Of a stretch of DNA of 64,000 nt, positions 22,350 to 34,300 are shown in pieces (the first letter of the stretch is position 1; each line of letters begins with the position of its first letter). The DNA lies in contig CAIIXF020000003.1 of the NCBI GenBank assembly GCA_903813345.2, positions 19,978,931 through 20,042,930 of the forward strand, given 5' to 3'. The notes under the pieces are model-generated. The model saw only the letters and a program-made list of their open reading frames with translations, ran no database searches and had not been told where the DNA came from. Origin of the DNA: Owenia fusiformis. Taxonomy: Eukaryota > Annelida > Polychaeta > Sabellida > Oweniidae. The translations under genes were made by a program, and so were the position numbers.

Positions 22350-25300
22350 TCAGTTATTTATTTCAGATATTTGCAAGTCTCCTGTTTCAGGATCTGGAAT
22401 TTCTGACATCTCGTCTGTCTCTATAACACTATCATTCTCTATAACATCACTGGTCTCTATTACATTATGAGTTTGTATGACATCACTTGTTTCTATGACA
22501 CCAGTGGTCTCTATTACATCACTACTGACAACAGTGCTCGCGTCTGACACTTCAATATGTTCCCCCTGGGGTGTGACATACTGAATAACGTACTGATTTT
22601 GATTGGTTGTTTCTGGAGATGTTGACACCACAACCTCCTCACTAGAATCTGAAATCAAATCAATATATTTCAAATTTATATTCGTAGCGACCACAAGCCA
22701 AAGCTAAATTCAAATTAAAGGTGTGTTGTGTTGTGTTGTGTAACATGGCGTACGTAACATGCAGAATAGTTAAATGGTTAATGAACATACTATGCATACT
22801 AACACAATATACAAAATGAAACAGGGATATTGTATCATAACAGACTCCTGAAATACGAATGTTAACTTTTTATAAAGGTATGATTTCTGTTTAAATGCCC
22901 AGTGAAAACTTTGACTTATATTCTTATCTCACACAAGGTAAATCATATCAAATACCATAGCAACATAGTCAGACTTGCACTAAATATAATATAAGTAAAT
23001 ACAAGGCTAACATGCAAAATGTCACCACCTGCCATTTGTTACAGATTCTGACCACTGAACGCCAATGCCAACCATTGGACACCAGAACAAAAAAGTTGGA
23101 GATCATAACAATATGTCATCACTTGTGACACAAGTGAAAATATAAGTGTTATTAAAGGCAGAATCAGATTCATGGGAGATTCATGAAATATTCTAAAATT
23201 GAAACAATTTTTTGTTCGGCTGCTTGCTAGATCTGATTCTCTCTTTAACATCAAGCTTCCACCTACTTTCATCTTGTACAATGATTGTCTCAGGGTTCAC
23301 TGCAACCATAGCATTCTGAGGTTCCATAATAACTTGCTGAACCTGGGATTGTTGTTGCATATCTATGATTTGTTGTAGGAGATTAACTGCAGTTTGGTCA
23401 TCTATCTCTGTGGCAGTGGCCCCTAGAAATACAGTGCAATAATATATTACTTTGCATTACATGTATATATTATTGTGTACCGGTATATATGCTACGAGGG
23501 TTGATCATAAAGTTCTCATAATATCTCTCTAATTTCTTTACTTTTCAATATTTTTCTATGAAATCTTCACAGAATGTGTAGCATGGAATGTTTCATTAAT
23601 CTAGCAAAAAATATTTAGGATAACTGAAACATTAAATAAGAAATGGTTGCCATAGTAACTTGAAGTCAAGGCACCCGGGGCAAATAAAAAAACTAGCTAG
23701 AATAGCCCCTATTAACCATGTTTAAATACATAATTAGTTGTCAAATAAGCTGTCAAACACATTAAATTGTCAAATAATATGTGATCTTGACTGTTGTGAA
23801 CTATTATAATGGTCATGTGAATTGTGTGATCTCATAATGGATGATTGTTATGCTTCATTAGAGGTGACCGTTAGACCCCATGACTGTTTTGTCAAATATC
23901 CCGAGGAAAATTGATTTTGCCCCTTTAGTTCATTTTTAACATGTACAGACCACACACATGGTGTAATTTTGTTAATACCTTAGCAATATATTTCTTTTAG
24001 ATCATGTTTAGTCTGACCAAAGGATCTTACAAACTTAACATAACATATTATCAATATGAATTTTATTTTTCTGAAGATCTCTGCATCTATTGCATTCTCT
24101 TACACAGTCATTTCTGATCATTAGCTTTGAGTCTCAGACCCTCGTATCACATCTAATGAAGCATGAAAGCATCCCATATGACACCACACAATCAACATGA
24201 TCAATTTTTTTAATAGTAAAAGCACTTAACAACAAATTCAAGTTAACATTTTAACGTGTTTGGTAATTCATGAGAGTTTATTATGTGTGTTAAAATGGTT
24301 AATTAGAGCCATTCTCTCAATTACTTTTATTTGCCCCGAGTGCCTTGATTTCCCGTTACTATGGCAACCATTTCTTATTTAATATTTCTGTTTAACTAAA
24401 TATTTTTATCTGATTCAATAAGACATTCTATGCTGCACATTCTGTGAAAATTTCATTAGAATATATTGAAAAATATAGAAATTAGAGGGATATTATGAGA
24501 ACTTTATGATCAACCCTCGTATTTTTGAGTCCGTTGCTGCGTGTTATGATCTCAATTATGCCTCAAACTTGTTTTCGAAGTTTGATCTTTGCGATCTTTT
24601 TGAAGAATTATTACAGGTTATTTTAAATAGCACCCCATACAACAGGAAGTGACAGTTTAACAGCAAGATTGTTACCTGCTTTTTTAGAGTCATGAAATAA
24701 ACCTCATGTGACATGTAAGTGATTCCAATCACTGTCAAATATTATATTGAAATTCTTACCTGAGTTTTGTAGAGCCTGTAAGGCCAATGTAGCATCAGTC
24801 TCCTCTTGTGTACTGAACCCATGAAGTACAGAATTCCCTTCTTCCACCTGGACTGCTTGATTCTGATTGGCTGCCACCTCTTCTGTTGCTATAGCAACTG
24901 GGACATTTGGTGCTTCTTGAAGTTCAGAGATGTCATAGACTTGAATCTGGTGACGTATCTTCAAATGGCGTCTCATATCTGAGAGATTTCCTGATGAAAA
25001 AAAATTGAATGACACTTTTAAATAATAATTATTACAAATATAATCAATATATATTATAAATTAGCAGCTATAATCTTAAAATCATAATTAAAATAATTAT
25101 GTTGATCAAAAGATAACATTATGGTTCATCTTGTACAAAGACAAAAAAAGTACATATTTTAGTGTATGTAGAAGGAAATGGAAATCAAGATTGAATTCAA
25201 GTTCTTTCGAATGAAGGATAAAAGTAGACTCAGCAGGTAATCAAACAATTTGTTCACTAATTTTATCTAAAACATATCATCTTCACTTTTAACAAATTCT

Positions 25301-28300
25301 GAGATACAAAACTCACCGAAGAGGTAGTCACAGCTGACACATTTATACACCCTTGAGTCAGGGTTCAATGTGGACAATTGATTTGATGTATTATGGTTCT
25401 CCATCATCATTCTTTGGTTGAATGTTACACCTTTGTGGAACTTAGTGTAATGAGCCTTCATGTAGCCTACTGTATTGGCCGAGTAGTCACAGTGGCTGCA
25501 CATGTAACGTTTCTGGATGTCATGTGTTTCCATGTGGCGCTGGAGGTGGCTTTTCTGAATGGCTTCATAGCTACACCTACAATAGCATTAAATTAGAAAA
25601 TTCAAGTACAGTGAAACCTGTATATCTGAACACCCCTCTAACACCTATTAATGTGAACACCTTTTCTCTCTTATTTTATTTTATTTTTCATTTTTTCACA
25701 AATTATCAAAATAAACAGATTAATACAATGTGATGAACCTCAGAGCAGGACATTAATCATTTTAGCTCACATTTCTTTATTACAGTGACTTACTTTTGAC
25801 ATTTGAATATCTTTCCATCTTTGTGTGTGCGTACATGCCACCTCATGGCAGTCCTGGACTTGTACGCTTTACCACAATGCTACATTACTCATAATTGGCC
25901 AAAGGGACTTACTTTTGACATTTGAATATCTTTCCATCTTTGTGTGTGCGTACATGCCACCTCATGGCAGTCCTGGACTTGTATGCTTTACCACAATGCT
26001 ACATTACTCATATTTGGCCAAAGGGACTTACTTTTGACATTTGAATATCTTTCCATCTTTGTGTGTGCGTACATGCCACCTCATGGCAGTCCTGGACTTG
26101 TATGCTTTACCACAATGCTACATTACTCATATTTGGCCAAAGGGACTTACTTTTGACATTTGAATATCTTTCCATCTTTGTGTGTGCGTACATGCCACCT
26201 CATAGCAGTCCTGGACTTGTATGCTTTACCACAATGCTACATTACTCATATTTGGCCAAAGGGACTTACTTTTGACATTTGAATATCTTTCCATCTTTGT
26301 GTGTGCGTACATGCCACCTCATAGCAGTCCTGGACTTGTATGCTTTACCACAATGCTACATTACTCATATTTGGCCAAAGGGACTTACTTTTGACATTTG
26401 AATATCTTTCCATCTTTGTGTGTGCGTACATGCCACCTCATAGCAGTCCTGGACTTGTATGCTTTACCACAATGCTACATTACTCATATTTGGCCAAAGG
26501 GACTTACTTTTGACATTTGAATATCTTTCCATCTTTGTGTGTGCGTACATGCCACCTCATAGCAGTCCTGGACTTGTATGCTTTACCACAATGCTACATT
26601 ACTCATATTTGGCCAAAGGGACTTACTTTTGACATTTGAATATCTTTCCATCTTTGTGTGTGCGTACATGCCACCTCATAGCAGTCCTGGACTTGTATGC
26701 TTTACCACAATGCTACATTACTCATATTTGGCCAAAGGGACTTACTTTTGACATTTGAATATCTTTCCATCTTTGTGTGTGCGTACATGCCACCTCATAG
26801 CAGTCCTGGACTTGTACGCTTTACCACAATGGGGGCAGAGGAATGGCTTCTCAGAGGAATGCTACAGCAGCAACACAAATTATGAGAATACACTCTTCAG
26901 GGTGAGCAAATATGTATATATTGAAAGTGTGAGAGTAATTAGAGACAAATCAATGGCAAATCAACTTCCTGCTTCTAGTAACAAATAGTAAGACACAAGT
27001 TATGAAAACAGAATAAATATTGATGTTATAAGAAATAAAACCTTATAAGGTGTGTAGCAACAACAATAAATATAATCAAAATCTAGTTTTTCATTAATAT
27101 TGATGTTATGAGAAACAGAACTTTATTAGCCTTTAAGCAACAAAAATTAATAGAATTGAAATCTGTGTTATTTTTTTCACTTACTCTAATCATGTGATTG
27201 GCCAAGTTATTCTTACTACGACAAGCGTGAGGACATTTTGGGCATTTAAATGGTTTGATACCCTCATGTATCCAGATGTGTTTTTGCAGATCTTTGTTCT
27301 GGTATGGTTTGTCACAGTATGGACACTTATATACTCTCCGGCCTACAACAACAAGACACACAGTGATAAATATCGCACTTTGAAGAGCAAACTGGCCACC
27401 ATGCAATTTACCCAGCATGGCCAAAACCTAATCAGACCTTGGCACTAGTCTGCTCTTGCATCTGTTAACATTTCAAGTTAACAAGGTTAGCGGTTTTCCT
27501 GCAATTTTGATGACAAGAATTTATTTGTAGTCTTGAACTTTGGGAAAATTTAGATAACATTGTTTGTGACCTAATTTGATGACCTTCGACCTTGAAAATT
27601 TTCAAGGTCACTGAAGGTCAAATCTGAAATCTAAGGTCAGATTTGAACTTCTGAGAACTTGTAGATGTTTTTAAAAAAAAATTTGGTCAATTTGGAGCAA
27701 GTTGAAAAATTCAAAATGGCCGCCAAATTGAAAAATTCAAAATGGCCACCATGTAATTCAGCCAGCATACCCAAAACCTAATCAGATCTTGGCAATAGTC
27801 TGCTCTTGCATCTGTAAAAATTTCAAGTTGAATGGATAAGTGGTTTTCCTGGAATTTTGATGACAAGATTTGTTGAAAAATTCAAAATGGCCGCCATGTA
27901 GTTTACCCAGCATGCCCTTAACCTAATCAGATCTTGGTACTAGTCTGCTCTTGCATCTGTAAAAATTTCAAGTTGAACAGGTAAGCAGTTATCCTGGAAA
28001 TTTGATGACAAGATTTGGTTTATGTGCCGCCCGCCCGCACGCCCGCCCGCCCGCCCAACAGCACAAGACGACGACAATATAGCACTTTTTCAAAGTGCGA
28101 TAATAAAAATACACTTGTTAACCAATTCATAAAATGTAACATATTCAATAATAAGATCGTGTTACGCCATTAAGTGCACCCTTTTAAATTATTTTTTTGT
28201 TATTGTCATATGCCCAGTAACTAAAGGTATATTTATATGTGGAGATATAGGTCCACTTGAATACAGCTAAGTGGTAGGGAATTATCTTTGGTGCAGTGGC

Positions 28301-31300
28301 TCCAGGATCCCTGGTTGAGTTGAGAATAATTTACTTGTTACATAATATAATTCAGGATGTTTGACTGTTTTTTGGCCCACCTTGTATAGGTGAAAAGTGG
28401 GAACTGTTTCTATATTCTGACTCACCTATTTTGCCACTAGAGACATTAACCATGTTTCTGGCAGACAATTTATTGATTTCTTCAGGTGTCAGTTCAGAAT
28501 GTTGAGCCATGAGATGTTCCTTGAGTTCTTCATGACTGGAAATAATACAAATCAATGTATAAAATATGTAGTTTATTATAAAAAAAGTGACAGAATGTGC
28601 CAATGTAAAGTTAACTTTAACAATTTCATTTCATGAAAAGAAAAATAATACATTCACTTTTAAAAATAATATACTCATATATATGTATTTTTTTAAATGT
28701 CATTAACTTTTCAATTATGTTAATTGAAACTTGCATGGTGAGATTAACAGTGCTATTAAAACGATACAAATACATCATTTAAGTATCACATAAATGTACA
28801 ATCCATACTAGACATTACCTAGTGAGAATCAAATCACACAGTGTACATGGATTATGACCAATTTCAGGTTTATGGAACTGTTGATGATTCCAGAGAGCAG
28901 TGCGATTATTTGCTGTGAAGTCACATTCGCCACACTTTAGGATGACATTATCGTGCTCCCTTTCAACATGACGACGTAGGTTGTCCCGTGTGATGGACCG
29001 GTAGTTACATCTATCACAGGCATAGGGTTTGTCACCTGTAGGTTAAATACAATAGATATGTAAATCAGATATATAAAACATTATAACCACCTGTACTTTT
29101 CCTCTTGCTATATGGAACCCTGGTAATAACTAATATTTATTTCACTGAAAATATTTCCCTGAAACATTTGTAAACAAGACACTCTGTGATAAATATTGCA
29201 CTTTGAATGAATATAAAGAATCACTGCCATGCTATTTACCCAGTATACCGAAACCCTAGTCAGATCTTGGCACTGCTCTTGCTTCTGTGAAAATTTAAAG
29301 TTGATCAGATAAACAGCTTCCTTTAAATTTTGAAGGCAAGATTTATGCAGCCCATGCACACCCTCCCACCTGCATGCACATGCAGCAGCACAAGACAATT
29401 ATGGAACACCTTTTCAAAGTGAGATAAAAAAATTGATGTGAAAGTTATATAAAAATTAAAAAAAAGGCATTAACAATGCAAAATATCACCACCAGCCATT
29501 TGTTACTGACACCGAAAACCAACTGCCAAACACCAACCACCATCCACAAAAAATGGCAAATATTACATATCTAATCATTATCCGAAGTCATTATCCTAGA
29601 AGTATCTCACCTGTGTGTGTTCTGACATGAGGCTCATACTCAGACCTATTATAGAACAGTCTTCCACAATATTGGCATTCCTCTTGGCCAAACATCAACC
29701 TCAACTTTTCAAATATCTCCACAGTCATCACTCGATACCCCACTCTCTCATACAAGTCCTCTTTGCTAGGAGTCTCATTGGTTGAATCAGTGGCAGTGAT
29801 TTGTGGCGTCGCCTCTTGCGTCTGAAGATGTTGAAGGAGCGTGACATTTGATTGGTCGTTTATGTCAATATTGGAATATTCAGCAGTTTTATCTGTGGGA
29901 GAATTCACTGGATTACTGTGTTGACATTGATCCGTATTAGTGTGGTCAGTGTTTCCATTTGTGTCCGATGGTTCCACAGAAGTGTTTTGCAGATCTCCAG
30001 AGGAATTTATGGCATCTTCTGGTACATTTACAGAATCCTCTGAGGCATTTATGGGGTCTACTTGTGTATTAATTGGATCTCCTGGGGCATCTGCCGTATG
30101 CTCACAAGAATTCGTTGGATCTTCAGTCAATTGTGAGGTACTTTCTTGTTGATTTGTGAAGACAATCTCACTACCACTAATTGTACATGTTGTAAATTCA
30201 GTCCCAGGCTTAGAAGTGATAGTTGTGTCTGCCATAATGACCACTTCTCTTTCCTTTTTATTTTCAGCAGTTTCTAGATTTTCCTCAGTTCTCACATAAT
30301 TTGAGTGGTCAGTTTCTTGGTCTTGGTTCATAGTTTCTTGATCCCCCTCATTTGGGGCTTGTTCACCTGAATTAACCATTTGAGAGTATGGCTGCGAATG
30401 AAAGAAATTTCAGAATTTTTTATCTGTTAAATCATGTAATACAAAGAATACACAAGAGGCAAAGAATTAATGAGATGAAGAAAAGAATAAATACTCTTTG
30501 ACAAAACAGAACTGGAGCAATTTGGAACAAAATGTTTAATGTCTGAGTGTTTACAACATGTGACCACTATGGAAGTGTTGAGCATACAGTAAATGTTGTG
30601 AAGTGGAACACTTTTTTTACGTGGAACACCTTCATAAGTGGAACACTTTTTGAAGTACCACAGGTTCTCAACTTATACATATTTTACTGAACTGGTATTT
30701 TTGAGGTAACGTTTATGTTTATTTCCTTTTAGATACACACATATACAATACATGAGTGGATGACACTTTAAAAAGCGTATATTCCCAACAAAATCCCATA
30801 TGCTTATGCATAAGAGTATGGCAATAAAAGAACTTACAATTCCTTGGTCCAGTGAGCCATCACCTTCAGGGAGATAGAGACTGTGACCTATGCACTTCTC
30901 AAACAACTCCTCATGTGTTATATCTGACTGCTCCAAGTGGGTCTCCATCAGATGTTTGGTCAATAGGATAGAACTCAGGAACTGCTCAGTGCACTGTACA
31001 CACCTAAGAAACAATTGGTGATATGTATTTCTCATGTGTTATATCTATTTGCTCCAAGTGGATCAGTAACTGTTCAGAGCATATTGGTAGTCATGCACTC
31101 TACAAATGCCTCCTTTGCAATAACATGTACTAAGATAACAACTTGATATTTACCTTGGTATGAATCATATAAAAATCTTGAAAAATTATGTAAACTTTGA
31201 GTTTAGTACGAACTGCAAAAATGGCTCAATAAGTTATTCACTAACAGGGACTAATGATATAATATATTGGCTGTGTTTTGGGACTATAAATACACATCAC

Positions 31301-34300
31301 AGTGTTTTCCCCAGGATTTTATCTGAAGTAGGTGCAAAGTTCTTGATTTCACAATTTAGACCATACATGTATTTGGTCAAAATATGCCTATTTTTCTCAT
31401 TTACAAGTAGGTGCAAATGGATCCTCAGGTGGGTGCATGCCTATTTTTAAAATCTCAAGTGAGTGCAGCGCCCACTTGCTTTAATGCTGGGAGATCACTG
31501 CATATAGCAAATGATGGCCCATACCTGTAAATAACCCTGTGTTTCTTCATATGATTCTCTAAATGTGTCTTCCTACTAGATGTGTAGTTACAAAACCCAC
31601 AACAGAACACATTTGGCACGTCACGGATGTTATGGACAAATAGATGGCGATCACGATCAATCTTTTTCTTGAATTTCCTGTTGCAGATGTGACACTGATG
31701 TAGTACAGCTGCTCCACCAGTTGTTGCATATTTACGCTACAATTTAAAAATTAATTTTCATTGATTTTATTCCTAATGACAAAATCTACATGTATTATGC
31801 ATGTGGTATAAAATACATTCAAAATGTATGGTTATAAAGTTTTTCAAGAGATATTAAAAAACAATGGCCATACGCAAAGAAACGGGAACAAAATTGTTTT
31901 AAAATCAGTCTCACTTTATTATTGAGCAAATATATGTAACGTCATCTTGAATCAGATTACTATGGAAACATACCTGTTTGAAAGTTGCCAAATATTCTTT
32001 TCCCCTAGTTGTATTTTGATGGTACTTCCTGACATGGTTGCATAATGACTTTGTAGTATTGTAGTTCTTGTGGCATATTTCACATGTTTCTTTCTGGGCA
32101 GTGTGAGTCGACTCATGCTCCACCAGATGGCTCTTATTGACACTTTTAAAGTCACATGCCCGACATTTGTAGAACTGCCCAGTATGTTTCCGCATATGAG
32201 TATAGAGGTTACCTAGGAGATGTGCCAGGGACATTATGAATGAGGATGCACAAAGGGCAACATTTCAAAACAAAACAATTCAAACCATGACAAAAAATTA
32301 GAAATAATCAGTAACATTAATTAAAAATATATTTGAATGTGTTCTTTTGCTGTAAATATATCAAACACTTCGAAACAAAAAATTTGTCCTTCATCAAAGA
32401 GAATTATATAGAGTGCCATTATCTTTACTATAATTCAGACCAAAATACCAACTTCTTTTTAACTCCCATTAAAATGCAGGTTGGCAGTCTTCATTTCGAT
32501 AAAATACTTTTAACATTTTTTTCAAAATGAAGCCTCACATGAGTTATGATAATTTCAAGACAATGTAAAAAATCAATGTTCCTTTACGGACAATCAATGA
32601 TAATCAACCAAAAAACAAGATAAGTCTACCTACCTTTAGAATTAGATGCAAAGTCACATTTACTACATTTAAAAGGCTTGAGACCCGTGTGTACGAGACA
32701 ATGTAGCCTCATATGTGTAATAGAGGTGAAGATCTTATCACAGTCATTACAGGAATAGATATCCAAATTGCTGGTGCATCGTCCTGTGAGTGGTGGAGCC
32801 TTATCATTTGTGTCTTGCTCTATGGTGTGTGTACGGAACATGTAGTCGAGGGCTTTCAAGTCAACATTAACACTTTCTTCAAACTCAGCTTTGTCTGTTT
32901 CGTCACTGAACACAGGAACATCAGGTACCTAAAGTTTTAATGAGTTAAATGTACATGGTGAAACAAAAAATGCCTTGTATAATGTTGCATAACTTTTTTG
33001 TCTGCATGAATTCCGCCTCATAAAAGTGCATCTAGAGGAGTTACTCCATGGAGTCTAGTCTAGAGTATTTGACATTGTCTATACTCTTGAAATAAGAGGT
33101 AATGTTTATTCTATCAAAATATGTAGTGAGAAAATCATGACCCTACATTTTAAGCCTATAAGTACATTAATTTCACTTTTAAAGAGTGAATGTATTTAAT
33201 ATTTAAAACATAGCTGTTCATGTAGTTTGTTACCTGTTCAACTGTTTGAGGCTCCAGCAAGACATCTTTAGGTAGAGGGTTCAGATTTTCAGGATTCAGT
33301 TCCATCTGCGAATAAAAAGTTGTTATTGTTTCATTTGAATTCCAAGGCATTAACACGCAAAATGTCACCACCTGCCATTTTTTACATTTCAAAACAAAAA
33401 GCAGTTTTGGAAAAGCAACCAGAATAATCCCCCATTGCTTGCTGCTCATGAAACCCTTTATACTCCTGTATTGAATATTGGAAGGAACTATCTGTTTTTC
33501 TCGCATTTTCATTTGTATGCATGTCAGTTTACTTCATTCCTATGCATTTCAAAATATGATGTTTCTATGGGTCAAACAAAAACTATATGGAATTTGAAGG
33601 AACTATCAGTTTTTCTTGTATTTTCATTTGCCTACTATTCAGCTTATTAACTCTTTTCAAATCTATTTTCTTCTCAAAATATGATGTTTTTCATGGGTAA
33701 AACAAAACAAAAGTGCACCTGTTGATTATCAGAAGCCTCTGTATTCTCTTTATCTCCCATTTTCAACTTCTTTCTTTGCTGTTCAGGTTCATGTTCAGTT
33801 TGTTCATTTGTTACGCTGTCTGATTGAGCAGCTTGTCTGTCTGGTGGTGTTTTTCCGTGTTTTGGAGGACGTCCACGTTTTCTCCCAATGACTGGTGTTG
33901 CAGGTTCTTGTCTGGAATAGATAGATCAAAACTGTATAAATGTAGCAAAATATATATTTACATCCAGTACCAATAGCTATATCTCTAGTGCACCAATGCG
34001 TCATCATCATTAATAGTAATATTAATAGTTATGTAGTTTTTTACATGTAAATTTCTTTTTTTTCCCTTCCTATATAATTGCTATAATTTTTTGTTTGTAC
34101 ATGTACTTGACCCCAAGGGGTGTGAATGTACTTAAATAAATAAAAAATATAAATTTATAGTGAAATTATACAAGGCAAGAACATGCAAAATGTCACCATC
34201 TGTTATTTGTTACAGATGCCAAACATTGAACTTCGACCAACATCCACAAACAAGTCAGACACTATATCAATGTCACCTCTGGTCAAACTGAATTAAGACC

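Noticed and set aside
25825-26885. Plus-strand 70-residue frames repeated along the ZFAT array
   Set aside because: Antisense shadows of the 119-bp tandem units; the coding sense is minus and matches a zinc finger.
29852-30152. Plus-strand frames over ZFAT exon 12
   Set aside because: Shadows of the long, repeat-rich coding exon on the minus strand.
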